From the NCBI RefSeq assembly GCF_900156675.1, contig NZ_FTOH01000001.1, positions 248,001 to 312,000 on the forward strand: 64,000 nucleotides of DNA. The letters are read 5' to 3'. The stretch comes from Thalassolituus maritimus (GTDB lineage: Bacteria > Pseudomonadota > Gammaproteobacteria > Pseudomonadales > Oceanobacteraceae). The position numbers were made by a program, and so were the translations under genes. The notes beneath the pieces were generated by a model. The model had not been told where the DNA came from. It made no database searches and was given only the letters and a program-made list of their open reading frames with translations. The first letter of the stretch is position 1; each line of letters opens with the position of its first letter. This document shows, piece by piece, positions 32,973 through 41,116 of this stretch.

Positions 32973-34331
32973 TCAGTACGCTTGCGACGCGTCAATGATG
33001 ACGCCACGCAGGCTGTTCGGGTAGGCATCTTCAATGCTGACCCGGACGAATTTTCCGATCATAGACTGATCGTCACACTTAAAGTTTACCACCCGGTTGT
33101 TTTCGGTGCGGCCTTGAAGCTCGCCTGGGTCTTTCTTAGACACGCCAGTCACCAGAATGACTTCTTCACGTCCGACCATGCGGCGGCTGATCTGCTGTGC
33201 ATTCTGCACGATACGATCCTGCAGTATCTTCAGACGTTGCTTCTTCAGTGATTCGGGTGTGTCATCATCCAGCTGCGCTGCTGGAGTACCGGGGCGAGCG
33301 CTGTAAACAAAGCTGAATGAGGTGTCAAAACCGATCTCGTCGATCAGCTTCATGGTGTCGAGGAAGTCTTCTTCCGTCTCACCCGGGAAGCCAATGATAA
33401 AGTCGGATGAAATTGAGATATCAGGGCGCAGTTCGCGCAGACGGCGGATCTTATCGATATAAAGATCAATTTCGTGACCACGTTTCATGGCTGCAAGAAT
33501 GCGGTTAGAGCCGCTCTGAACCGGCAGATGAATATGGCTGACCAGCTCTGGGACTTCCGCATAAACATCGATCAGGCTGTCGCTGAATTCGACCGGATGA
33601 GACGTCGTAAAGCGGATGCGGTCAATGCCTTCGATTTCTGCGACCCGAGTAATCAGTTCGGCTAAGTCTGCTGTACCTGTGTGGTCATCATCGCCCGTGT
33701 CACCCTGATAGGCGTTCACGTTCTGCCCAAGCAGGTTAATTTCACGCACGCCCTGAGCTGCGAGCACTTCACATTCTTTCAGCACGTCAGCCAATGGGCG
33801 GCTGACTTCTTCGCCGCGGGTGTAGGGTACGACGCAGAAGGTGCAGTATTTTGAGCAGCCTTCCATCACTGACACAAACGCCGAGCTGCCTTCAGACTTA
33901 GGGGCCGGCAGGTGATCGAACTTCTCGATTTCGGGGAAAGTGACGTCCACAACCTGGATCGCATTACTGGCCTTGTTCACCATTTCTGGCAGGCGGTGCA
34001 GCGTCTGCGGGCCAAAGACCATATCCACAAAAGGCGCGCGTTTCATGATGGCGTCGCCTTCCTGGGAGGCAACACAGCCACCGACGCCAATCTTAAGATC
34101 CGGATTGGTCGTTTTCAGGTTCTTCCAGCGGCCCAGTTCATGAAAGACTTTCTCCTGTGCCTTCTCACGGATAGAGCAGGTATTCAGCAGAATGACGTCA
34201 GCCTCTTCAGGGTTGTCCGTGACCACCATTTTATGGCTTTCACCCAGCATGTCGGCCATACGTGATGAATCGTATTCGTTCATCTGGCAACCGTGGGTTT
34301 TGATGTAAAGCTTTTTCGCCTGTTCAGTCAT
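32973..34331 (-). CDS. miaB: tRNA methylthiotransferase MiaB
   Basis: Radical-SAM enzyme converting i6A37 to ms2i6A37 in tRNAs reading UNN codons. It has 452 residues. The auxiliary cluster cysteines are C15, C52 and C86 in the UPF0004 domain; the radical-SAM cysteines are C159, C163 and C166 (CSKYCTFC). A C-terminal TRAM domain follows. It is the first gene of a six-gene minus-strand operon to the DUF6164 gene. Confidence 0.97.
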   Translation of the reverse strand: MTEQAKKLYIKTHGCQMNEYDSSRMADMLGESHKMVVTDNPEEADVILLNTCSIREKAQEKVFHELGRWKNLKTTNPDLKIGVGGCVASQEGDAIMKRAPFVDMVFGPQTLHRLPEMVNKASNAIQVVDVTFPEIEKFDHLPAPKSEGSSAFVSVMEGCSKYCTFCVVPYTRGEEVSRPLADVLKECEVLAAQGVREINLLGQNVNAYQGDTGDDDHTGTADLAELITRVAEIEGIDRIRFTTSHPVEFSDSLIDVYAEVPELVSHIHLPVQSGSNRILAAMKRGHEIDLYIDKIRRLRELRPDISISSDFIIGFPGETEEDFLDTMKLIDEIGFDTSFSFVYSARPGTPAAQLDDDTPESLKKQRLKILQDRIVQNAQQISRRMVGREEVILVTGVSKKDPGELQGRTENNRVVNFKCDDQSMIGKFVRVSIEDAYPNSLRGVIIDASQAY

Positions 34332-34351
34332 ACTGCTGTGTCTGGTCGTTC

Positions 34352-34429
34352 AAAAAAAGGGGCGACAGTATACAGCCTCTGCTCACTTATTCGCCAGTGC
34401 TGAGACTGAGAAAGCCGGGTTGTCGCCCC
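34352..34429 (-). terminator. Long-loop terminator between the lipoprotein gene and miaB
   Basis: Read on the minus strand, GGGGCGACA (34429-34421) and TGTCGCCCC (34367-34359) are perfect 9-base arms around a 53-base loop, followed directly by seven T (34358-34352). It starts 15 bases after the lipoprotein stop and ends 21 bases before the miaB start. The loop must also hold any miaB promoter. An intrinsic terminator is likely; the unusually long loop is odd. Confidence 0.65.
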
Positions 34430-34443
34430 TGTGAATCCGTGGG

Positions 34444-35385
34444 TCAGCGCTGAATTACACCTTCAATTTCTTCAGCCAGCTGACGCGATTGCTCATCCAT
34501 GGGCAGGTGACGGATATCCGGGTATTTCAAAGCGACAGCGATGTTGTATAACCAGCGCTCGATACGCAACACCAAGGCTTCAGCATTGTCTTTATCTGCG
34601 TCCAGAACCTCATTGCTCATTGCCAGAATGATCTGGGCATGGTCGGCAGCGGTTTTTGCTGCTTCCCGCTGCGCAGCGATCTCTGCGTCAGCCCGGGGGG
34701 TCTTGCTGATCAGGTCTTCTGCGGAAGCCAGCGCTGTTGTTGCTGTGCTGAAACTGCGCGGAATTAACTTTTCGGCGCCAGCTTCTCGCATGGCGGCAAT
34801 CCGGTTCCGGATCTGCTGCAGCTGGATGAAGCCAATGGTCCGGACCTCAAGGTCGTGCATATCCAGCAGAAGCTGGCGTTGCGTCTGGCTGGCGCTTGCT
34901 GGTGCGCCAGTGGTCTCTAAAGTCCGGATAATACCGTCGAGATCTTCATTGACCGCGCGATACTCACTTGGGTAATAGGTATCGGCGCGGATACTGTTCA
35001 GAACCTCGAGATGCGCCAGAGAGGGCGCAAGGGTCTCTCTGGCAACTAAGGTGTGATCCTGCGCCTTCTCAAACGTAGCCAAGGCCGTTAATGCCAGTTC
35101 TCTGACTTCGTTGTCAGCTTTGCCTTTGTCACGGGCCTGCTTCGCATCGTTGATATAGTCGTTGGCAGAGTCAGTCATGGCCGGTGCAAAGCGGTAAGTT
35201 TCCTGAGCTTTGGCCTGGCTTTTCTGCTGTTCGGCCTCTTTGATCAAGGTCGCCCCGGAGCGCACCGTACTGACAGCCTCCCGGCTGGCACGGTCCTGAA
35301 TTCTATCGAGCCCCTGTGGCGTTGAGGCACAACCCGCCAGAACCGTTGTGGCGAACAGAACTCCAATGAGCGGATAACGGGTCAT
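34444..35385 (-). CDS. Helical lipoprotein of unknown function
   Basis: A 313-residue protein with a lipoprotein signal (LAGC, about residues 16-19). The mature part is almost all alpha-helix, rich in Ala, Glu, Arg and Gln, with heptad-like stretches at about 45-120 and 190-260. The first part has the look of DUF4398-type helical repeats, but I do not claim membership. AAGGAGA lies 8 bases before the ATG. It is a single-gene transcript with its own terminator. The residue after the lipid-bearing Cys is Ala, so outer-membrane sorting is expected. Function unknown. Confidence 0.75.
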   Translation of the reverse strand: MTRYPLIGVLFATTVLAGCASTPQGLDRIQDRASREAVSTVRSGATLIKEAEQQKSQAKAQETYRFAPAMTDSANDYINDAKQARDKGKADNEVRELALTALATFEKAQDHTLVARETLAPSLAHLEVLNSIRADTYYPSEYRAVNEDLDGIIRTLETTGAPASASQTQRQLLLDMHDLEVRTIGFIQLQQIRNRIAAMREAGAEKLIPRSFSTATTALASAEDLISKTPRADAEIAAQREAAKTAADHAQIILAMSNEVLDADKDNAEALVLRIERWLYNIAVALKYPDIRHLPMDEQSRQLAEEIEGVIQR

Positions 35386-35692
35386 AAGAACAATCTCCTT
35401 CGGCAGACCTTGATTACGCTAGAAATGGACGCAGTCTATCATGGAGCACAGAGCGGCTCTGCTTTAATCAGCGCTGCCCCGGCAGAACAGGAATATGCAG
35501 GGAGTTCCCGACGGCCTGTTATGACCGCTTTGACGCCTCTCTGTGTGAACTGCAGCAGCTTTACACAATATGGGGCTTGTGTCGGAAGGTAACGGTTGCT
35601 ATACATTCAGACAGGTGTTGCAGAAAGGGGGACACGGCTCAGACTGCCTGTTACAGGCCAAACCCGATCCAGGTGAATAAGGAGTTGACCTT
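35386..35692. other. Intergenic region with divergent promoters
   Basis: This 307-base gap separates the minus-strand lipoprotein gene from the plus-strand gene at 35693. It holds an inverted repeat CAGAG-CGG-CTCTG (35449-35461), a good plus-strand promoter (35577-35605) and a 13-base palindrome GCCTGT-T-ACAGGC (35646-35658) in the leader of the next gene. A 60-codon plus-strand ORF at 35410-35592 has no ribosome site and I do not consider it real. Confidence 0.5.
35577..35605 (+). promoter_or_regulatory. Sigma70 promoter of the 35693 gene
   Basis: TTGTGT (35577-35582) and TATACA (35600-35605) are separated by 17 bases. The predicted start near 35612 gives a leader of about 80 bases with the palindrome at 35646-35658 and AAGGAG 8 bases before the ATG at 35693. 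Confidence 0.6.
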
Positions 35693-36295
35693 ATGAACGC
35701 AGAAATGCAACCGCTTTACTGGCGTATTCAGAATAACGATAACTCAGGCTTTGACGCGGTCAGTCTGCTGATGCCAGCGGGAGAAGGCGAACCTGCCACT
35801 CTCGTACCCACCGAAGTTAGTTTTTGTTCCCGACGCACTGGTACACAGGCGGTAGATGTGCGCTGGACGGACGAAGATTCAGATCTGTTTATGCATCTTC
35901 TTGAGCGCGTATCGGATGATCATGCTGATGAAACCGATGAGGGCATGGTGTTGGACATCAACGATGGTGTCGTTCAGGGGATTGTTCAGCTTGTTGCCCT
36001 GGCACGCTTTAAGACGCCTTGGCCGAGTGATGATCTGGTTGCCGGAGATATTAATACGGTCCGTGAGGACATAGAAATCGGTGATCTGGTCGCGATTCAC
36101 ACTCACTATGGCTGCCCAATGGCCATTGTAGTCGGTATGGATTCGATTGATCTGACGTGCATCTTACTTGAAGACATCGAAGCTGAAGGTGTTTCGGTTG
36201 TGCCCGAACATAGCGTCTTCGTTATTAACCGGGACAGCGCTTTGCCACCGGCCTTTGCCGAGAGCGACACAGGAGAAGACGCCGTATTCCATTGA
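35693..36295 (+). CDS. Acidic protein of unknown function
   Basis: I do not recognise this 200-residue protein. It has no signal peptide or membrane helix and is strongly acidic (many Asp/Glu, notably 55-90 and 180-200). It looks like a soluble cytoplasmic mixed alpha/beta protein; a segment near 135-150 (GDLVAIHTHYGCPMAIVVG) is hydrophobic and probably core. It has a good promoter and a strong ribosome site, so it is very likely expressed. A hairpin (GTATTCCATT/AATGGAATAC) covers its stop codon. Confidence 0.7.
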   Translation: MNAEMQPLYWRIQNNDNSGFDAVSLLMPAGEGEPATLVPTEVSFCSRRTGTQAVDVRWTDEDSDLFMHLLERVSDDHADETDEGMVLDINDGVVQGIVQLVALARFKTPWPSDDLVAGDINTVREDIEIGDLVAIHTHYGCPMAIVVGMDSIDLTCILLEDIEAEGVSVVPEHSVFVINRDSALPPAFAESDTGEDAVFH

Positions 36296-36344
36296 TTGAC
36301 TGGTAATGGAATACGGGAGAGGGCTGCTTATTCTGCAGCAGCCC
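36284..36344. terminator. Hairpins between convergent genes
   Basis: Two hairpins fill the gap between the convergent 35693 gene and the 58-residue ORF. GTATTCCATT (36284-36293) pairs with AATGGAATAC (36305-36314), loop 11. GGGCTGC (36321-36327) pairs with GCAGCCC (36338-36344), loop 10. Each overlaps the stop codon region of its gene, and neither is followed by a U-tract, so they may stabilise 3' ends rather than terminate by the intrinsic route. Confidence 0.45.
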
Positions 36345-36504
36345 CTTCGCTATTGCGGAGGCGCCGACGTTCGAGCGCAATATTGCCAATCAGGTCGTAA
36401 TAGTCAGTACTCGCGGTTGCCTTGGCCGCGCGTCGCATAGACTCATTCGCTGCGCTCGTGCTAGCTGGTGTCTGCTTCTCTGCATCAATCAGTGCTGTAG
36501 CCAT
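36328..36504 (-). CDS. Uncatalogued 58-residue small protein
   Basis: A short ORF beginning MATALIDAEKQT and ending EGAAAE. CAGGAGAG lies 5 bases before the ATG, a strong ribosome site. It starts 16 bases after the tetR stop on the same strand, so it is probably cotranscribed with tetR and perhaps with the exporter. The protein is alanine-rich at the ends, has a basic centre and C-terminal part (RR at 24-25, RRR at 46-48) and no membrane helix. I do not recognise it. Confidence 0.55.
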   Translation of the reverse strand: MATALIDAEKQTPASTSAANESMRRAAKATASTDYYDLIGNIALERRRLRNSEGAAAE

Positions 36505-36520
36505 CTTACTCTCCTGAATA

Positions 36521-37099
36521 TCAGTCGCGTTTCTCTATTGCTCCCCAGCATATGCTGAGAAGCATTTCGTCGGTCACTTCCGTTGGAACTGCACAAGGCG
36601 CGTTACGGTCGGTACGTAACAGCGTCGAAATTCCGCCATACACAAATACCCCCAGCACATCGTCGGGGATATCTTTAATCAGTCCCTCTTCCCTACCGCG
36701 CGCAAAAAGAGGATCAATTTTCTCCTTCAGGCGACGTTTTCCTTGTTCCTGTAGCTCACCGCGTATTGCAGGGGCAACGCTTAACTGATCAAGGAGCAGG
36801 GCGTCCCGGGGAACTTCACGCATGTAGTGATATAGATTGAGCCACACGCTGTTCAATTGTTCCCTTACGCTTGCGTTTTCATCCAGACCCTTCAGGCAAG
36901 CGTCTGAAAAACGCTCCATCAGGGTCAGGTAAACATCTTCTATCAGCTCTTCTTTGGTTTCGAAGTAGCGGTAGATAGTTCCCGCACCACAACAGGCTTC
37001 TTTGGCAACCATTGAAATAGGCGTTGCCTGAAGACCGTTCTCTGCAATCAGATCGCAGGTGGCGGTGATGATAAGTTCGCGTTTGTCCATTTTATTCAT
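36521..37099 (-). CDS. TetR family transcriptional regulator
   Basis: A 192-residue repressor with the TetR helix-turn-helix at about residues 8-55 (ISMVAKEACCGAGTIYRYFETKEEL). The C-terminal ligand domain is typical in length. A perfect 16-base palindrome (37106-37121) lies just before its start, so autoregulation is likely. The upstream neighbour on the same strand is a Bcr/CflA exporter, which suggests control of drug or solute efflux. The start could be M1 (37099) or M4 (37090); neither has a good ribosome site. Confidence 0.88.
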   Translation of the reverse strand: MNKMDKRELIITATCDLIAENGLQATPISMVAKEACCGAGTIYRYFETKEELIEDVYLTLMERFSDACLKGLDENASVREQLNSVWLNLYHYMREVPRDALLLDQLSVAPAIRGELQEQGKRRLKEKIDPLFARGREEGLIKDIPDDVLGVFVYGGISTLLRTDRNAPCAVPTEVTDEMLLSICWGAIEKRD

Positions 37100-37105
37100 A
37101 AGGCG

Positions 37106-37121
37106 GAATGAACGTTCATTC
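37106..37121. promoter_or_regulatory. TetR operator palindrome
   Basis: GAATGAACGTTCATTC is a perfect 16-base palindrome located 7 bases before the tetR start and 48 bases after the exporter stop. Palindromes with a TGAACGTTCA-like core are common TetR-family sites. No copy is seen in front of the exporter itself. Confidence 0.65.
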
Positions 37122-37169
37122 TGATACTCCTGAGCAAATTACTCAAGTATTGATTGTTGCTTGTATGCA

Positions 37170-38390
37170 TCAGTCTGTTGCGGATGCGTGAATACTGTTC
37201 TCGCCTGCCTCAGATTGGTTGGCTTTGCGCGCGAATAGCAGAAATATCAGTGCCAGAGATGCGGTCAGCAGGGACACCTCCATCATAGGGATAGGGGTAT
37301 GGTCGTGAAGTTTCCCCCAAAGGAGCCCTGCAAGAGCGCCGCCACTGAACTGAATGACGCCCATCAGTGCCGTGGCTGACCCCGCAACCTCGCGGAAATA
37401 CTGCATGACGGTGCCCATGGTATTGGCTGTGATCAGGCCCAGAGAGCCAACGTAGATCATCAGTAGCGGCAGAACCACAGGGAGCTTGAAGTAAGGCGAC
37501 AGAGTAAGCATCAGTAACGCCAGAGCTGACGCGAACTGCAACAGAATACCTGCGGTCAGCAGTCGCTGCGGTGACCAGTATCGGAGCCAGAATATGTTCA
37601 GCCGGTTCATCAGCATGATGACAATGACATTCGCACCGAATAACCATGGGAACGTCTGTTCACTCTGCCCAAAGTGCTCGAGATACAGGTACGGCGATGC
37701 GGTGATAAATACAAACATGCCACTGTATGCGCTTGCCAGCATCAGAATATATCGACGTGCGACACGGTGTTTCAGGACGGTCGCATACCCTGCCCATGGC
37801 GAACGCTTAACCCTCCGGTGAGGAGGGTGACTCTCAGGAAGCTGCCAGACCAGAATGGCGATGAGAAGAGCTGCGTAGGCACTGAGAATACCGAAAATAC
37901 TTCTCCAGCCACTGAAGGTCAGCACCAGGGAGCCTAATAATGGCGCAGCAAGTGGTGCGGCCATCATGATCATGGCCACCATAGACAGGACTCTCGCAAT
38001 GTCAGTGCCATCAAAATGGTCACGGACAATGGCGGTCGAGTTCACAACGGCCAACCCGCCGCCGATTGCCTGCAGGCCGCGTAACAACAGGAGGCCATCG
38101 AGAGAACTTACGTGGGTCAGAGCCAAACTGGCAATGGCAAACAAAACTAACCCAAGAAAGATCACCGGGCGTCGCCCAACCCGGTCAGACATTGGTCCGC
38201 CCAAAATCTGACCGAGCGCAAACCCGAGCAGAAAGGTGCTGACTGATAGTTCGACATGATGAATATCACTGCTTAGTGATCCGGCCATGGCTGCCATTGC
38301 AGGCAGGTACATGTCGATGGAGAGAGGACCAATGGCGGTCAGCATGGCCAGCAGGAGTGGCAGTGGTAGTCGGAATGCAGGAGTCGTCAT
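37170..38390 (-). CDS. Bcr/CflA family MFS multidrug exporter
   Basis: Proton-driven major facilitator antiporter of the DHA1 type. It has 406 residues and twelve membrane helices. The helix 2-3 loop carries GGPMSDRVGRRPV, the MFS motif A, and the N-terminus reads like Bcr (IGPLSIDMYLPAM). The likely substrates are drugs or metabolites; they cannot be told from sequence. It precedes tetR on the same strand with a 70-base gap. Confidence 0.9.
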   Translation of the reverse strand: MTTPAFRLPLPLLLAMLTAIGPLSIDMYLPAMAAMAGSLSSDIHHVELSVSTFLLGFALGQILGGPMSDRVGRRPVIFLGLVLFAIASLALTHVSSLDGLLLLRGLQAIGGGLAVVNSTAIVRDHFDGTDIARVLSMVAMIMMAAPLAAPLLGSLVLTFSGWRSIFGILSAYAALLIAILVWQLPESHPPHRRVKRSPWAGYATVLKHRVARRYILMLASAYSGMFVFITASPYLYLEHFGQSEQTFPWLFGANVIVIMLMNRLNIFWLRYWSPQRLLTAGILLQFASALALLMLTLSPYFKLPVVLPLLMIYVGSLGLITANTMGTVMQYFREVAGSATALMGVIQFSGGALAGLLWGKLHDHTPIPMMEVSLLTASLALIFLLFARKANQSEAGENSIHASATD

Positions 38391-38409
38391 AAATCACCGG
38401 GCAGTTTAC

Positions 38410-38421
38410 AGACTCTAGTCT
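38410..38421. promoter_or_regulatory. Inverted repeat upstream of the exporter
   Basis: AGACT-CT-AGTCT is a 5-2-5 inverted repeat 20 bases upstream of the exporter start. On the minus strand it overlaps a possible -10 (TAGAGT) that sits 16 bases after TTCACC. It differs from the TetR palindrome, so another regulator, or no regulator, may act here. Confidence 0.3.
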
Positions 38422-38466
38422 AGTTGTTTCGCTGGTGAATTAAGAGAGTGAAAAAATGAATTGATT

Positions 38467-38505
38467 GTTCCAAAAATTTTGGCTTCAGGGAGAGCCCCTG
38501 AAGCC
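38467..38505 (-). terminator. Intrinsic terminator of ychF
   Basis: GGCTTCAGGG and CCCTGAAGCC (38481-38490 and 38496-38505) form a perfect 10-base stem with a 5-base loop. On the minus strand it is followed by AAAATTTTT. It starts 29 bases after the ychF stop. Confidence 0.85.
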
Positions 38506-38533
38506 AGGTCTGGATGAGCCGGTTGTGCGTTGA

Positions 38534-39625
38534 TCAGACGTTGAAGCGGAAGTGGATAACGTCGCCGTCTTTAACGATGTATTCTTTGCCTTCTAAGCGC
38601 CACTTACCGGCTTCCTTTGCACCGTTCTCGCCATTGAACTCAATGAAGTCGTCGTAGCCAACGACTTCGGCACGGATAAAGCCGCGCTCAAAGTCGGTGT
38701 GAATCGCAGCGGCCGCACGCGGTGCCGTTGAGCCTACTTTGATGGTCCAGGCGCGTACTTCTTTAACACCTGCGGTAAAGTAGGTCTGTAGGCCCAGAAG
38801 TTGATAACCAGCGCGGATAACGCGGTCCAGTCCCGGTTCTTCCATGCCCATCATTTCCAGGAAGTCGGCCTTTTCGTCGTCTTCCAGTTCTGAAATTTCC
38901 GCTTCAATCTTGTTGCATACCACGACCACTGAAGCACCTTCTGATGCAGCGACTTCGCGTACTGTATCCAGATAAGGATTATCCTCAAAGCCTTCTTCTG
39001 AAACGTTGGCGATGTACATGGTTGGTTTGGTGGTCAGAAGATGGAATTGACGTGCAACACGTTTCTCATCGTCGTCCATATCCAGCATGCGGGCGGTTTT
39101 GCCTTCTTCAAAATGAGGAATCAGCTTCTCAAGCAGGGCCTTCTGAGCGATAGCGTCTTTATCGCCGCCTTTCGCGGTACGGGTGACGCGCTGTAGCTGT
39201 TTCTCACATGAATCAAGGTCAGCCAGCACCAGCTCAGTATTGATGATGTCGATATCGGCCGCAGGGTCTACCTGATTCGCTACGTGGATAACGTTGTCGT
39301 CTTCGAAGCAGCGTACAACGTGTGCTATCGCGTCTGTTTCGCGGATGTTGGCCAGAAACTGGTTACCCAGACCTTCACCTTTTGATGCGCCAGCGACCAG
39401 GCCCGCGATATCGACGAATTCCATGGCGGTTGGAATGACTTTCTCAGGGTTAACGATCGCTGCCAGTGCATCAAGGCGTGGATCGGGCATATTCACCATG
39501 CCGGTGTTCGGCTCGATGGTACAGAAGGGGAAGTTCTCTGCCGCGATGCCTGATTTGGTCAGAGCGTTGAAGAGTGTTGATTTACCGACGTTGGGCAGAC
39601 CAACGATTCCGCATTTAAAGCCCAT
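38534..39625 (-). CDS. ychF: Ribosome-binding ATPase YchF
   Basis: Obg-family protein that binds ribosomes and, unusually, prefers ATP. It has 363 residues. G1 is GLPNVGKS (9-16). The G4 position reads CNKIEAE, that is NKxE rather than NKxD, which matches the ATP preference of the family. A coiled-coil insertion (130-200) and a C-terminal TGS domain follow. It lies 56 bases after pth, the same pairing as in E. coli. Confidence 0.97.
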   Translation of the reverse strand: MGFKCGIVGLPNVGKSTLFNALTKSGIAAENFPFCTIEPNTGMVNMPDPRLDALAAIVNPEKVIPTAMEFVDIAGLVAGASKGEGLGNQFLANIRETDAIAHVVRCFEDDNVIHVANQVDPAADIDIINTELVLADLDSCEKQLQRVTRTAKGGDKDAIAQKALLEKLIPHFEEGKTARMLDMDDDEKRVARQFHLLTTKPTMYIANVSEEGFEDNPYLDTVREVAASEGASVVVVCNKIEAEISELEDDEKADFLEMMGMEEPGLDRVIRAGYQLLGLQTYFTAGVKEVRAWTIKVGSTAPRAAAAIHTDFERGFIRAEVVGYDDFIEFNGENGAKEAGKWRLEGKEYIVKDGDVIHFRFNV

Positions 39626-39681
39626 TTCTGTATCCCGATCGTATGTTTGGTTGGTGTATCTGATTACTTGTGGCGGGTATT

Positions 39682-40269
39682 TTACCCTTTAAAGCTGTGA
39701 AGTCGATTCATAGCTTTAGGCAAGTCACCGGCGATCGCATCTGGCAGCACACGTATTGCCTCATCGATGACACTATCGATGGCTTGTTGCTCTGCTTTGC
39801 TGGCGCGTCCCAGTACATGACCGGTGACCAGATTTTTATCACCCGGGTGACCAATACCGACACGCAGGCGATGGAAATCTTTCTGATTGCTCATACGAGC
39901 GATGATATCGCGAAGACCGTTCTGTCCACCGTGACCGCCACCGGTTTTGAACTTAGCAACGCCGGGGGGCATATCCAGCTCATCATGGACGACCAGAATT
40001 TCACTGGTTTTTATCTTGTAGAAGCTCGCCAATGCGGCCACCGCCTGACCACTGCGATTCATAAAGGTCGTTGGCATCAGCAGATAGCATTCCTGACCGC
40101 CAATGCGACCTTTGCCAGAGAGTCCGAAGAATTTTTTGTCTGGCGAAAGTGTGATGCCTTCCTGTCGGGCGAGGCGTTCAACCAGCCAGAAACCGGCATT
40201 GTGGCGGGTGTTTTCGTATTCTGCGCCAGGGTTGCCCAGGCCTACGATTAAGCGAATTGGATCAGCCAT
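39682..40269 (-). CDS. pth: Peptidyl-tRNA hydrolase Pth
   Basis: Releases tRNA from peptidyl-tRNA that has dropped off ribosomes. I start it at the ATG at 40269 (195 residues, [15 protein letters not shown]); a longer frame to 40326 would run through the rplY terminator. Active-site residues are visible: N in GLGNPG, H in TRHNAGF, and the conserved N and D blocks (FMNRSG and [10 protein letters not shown]). Confidence 0.96.
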   Translation of the reverse strand: MADPIRLIVGLGNPGAEYENTRHNAGFWLVERLARQEGITLSPDKKFFGLSGKGRIGGQECYLLMPTTFMNRSGQAVAALASFYKIKTSEILVVHDELDMPPGVAKFKTGGGHGGQNGLRDIIARMSNQKDFHRLRVGIGHPGDKNLVTGHVLGRASKAEQQAIDSVIDEAIRVLPDAIAGDLPKAMNRLHSFKG

Positions 40270-40310
40270 ACAATGTCCATTCGATATCAGTGTGATAAAT
40301 AGCAGACAAT

Positions 40311-40337
40311 AAAAAAGCGGGGACAAGCCCCGCTTTT
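40311..40337 (-). terminator. Intrinsic terminator of rplY
   Basis: GCGGGG (40317-40322) pairs with CCCCGC (40328-40333), extended by flanking A-T pairs. On the minus strand it ends in TTTTTT. It lies 16 bases after the rplY stop and 42 bases before the pth start, so pth depends on read-through or a promoter downstream of the hairpin. Confidence 0.85.
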
Positions 40338-40352
40338 CTCTGAGCGCAACGA

Positions 40353-40997
40353 TTACTCGTCGCCGCCTTCAGCTTCAGCGTCTTCAGCGTCGTCTTCTTT
40401 CGAACCTTTAGGCTCAATAACAGAAACAACAGAAGTGTCGTGCTCTGGACCGTGTGACAGTGCCAGTGACTCAACGCCTTTAGGCAGTTTCAGGTCAGAC
40501 AAGTGAATTACGCCGCCAACTTCTACGTCAGCCATGTCGATTTCGATGAACTCTGGCAGGTCGCCAGCAGCACATACGATTTCGAGAGTAGTCATCTGGT
40601 GCATGATCTTACCGCCGCCCAGCTTAACGCCTTTACAGGTGTCTTCGTTCAGGAAGTGCAGTGGAACGGTAGTGGTGATCTTAGAAGACTTACTCACGCG
40701 CTGGAAGTCAGCGTGCCAGATCATAGCTTTTGCAGGGTGACGCTGCAGATCTTTCAGGATCACAGTTTCGTCTTTGCCATCAACAGACAGAGTGATGATT
40801 GAGCTGTAGAAGGCTTCTGATTCCAGAGCTTTGTTCAGTTCATTCGCCTTCAGAGTGATAGGCGTAGGTTTACGGTCGTTACCACCGGCTTTACCGCCGT
40901 AGATGATTGCTGGAACGCCGTTCTCGCGACGCAGGCGGCGGCTCGCACCTTTCCCCGCATCTTCGCGAGTTACAGCAGACAAAGTGAAGTCTGACAT
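40353..40997 (-). CDS. rplY: 50S ribosomal protein L25 (Ctc/TL5 type)
   Basis: Binds 5S rRNA. It has 214 residues, the long form with an N-terminal L25 domain (1-95), a C-terminal TL5 beta domain (about 100-185) and a strongly acidic tail ([17 protein letters not shown]). The 95-residue E. coli protein lacks the second domain. Its place after prs is conserved in pseudomonads and relatives. Confidence 0.95.
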   Translation of the reverse strand: MSDFTLSAVTREDAGKGASRRLRRENGVPAIIYGGKAGGNDRKPTPITLKANELNKALESEAFYSSIITLSVDGKDETVILKDLQRHPAKAMIWHADFQRVSKSSKITTTVPLHFLNEDTCKGVKLGGGKIMHQMTTLEIVCAAGDLPEFIEIDMADVEVGGVIHLSDLKLPKGVESLALSHGPEHDTSVVSVIEPKGSKEDDAEDAEAEGGDE

Positions 40998-41021
40998 AGT
41001 GATTTCCTCATTTCAGGATGT

Positions 41022-41083
41022 AAAAACCGCCGGAGTTTGCGACCAACGCCGGCGGTCGTTATAGCAACACCTTATGGTGTTGC
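41022..41083 (-). terminator. Tandem hairpins between prs and rplY
   Basis: Minus-strand order: first GCAACACC-ATAA-GGTGTTGC (41083-41064), a perfect 8-base stem with a 4-base loop; then ACCGCCGG (41056-41049) pairing with CCGGCGGT (41033-41026), loop 15, followed by TTTTTA. The second is a good intrinsic terminator for prs and sits about 25 bases before the rplY start, so it may also act as an attenuator. The first may protect the prs 3' end. Confidence 0.7.
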
Positions 41084-41116
41084 CGGTAATCGGTTCGTTG
41101 TTCTTAAGCGCGTGGC

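Noticed and set aside
35410-35592. 60-codon frame in the intergenic region
   Set aside because: No ribosome site, ends across the promoter of the next gene, and composition does not look protein-like.
39670-40251. 193-codon plus-strand reading frame
   Set aside because: Antisense to pth, whose active-site residues are all visible.
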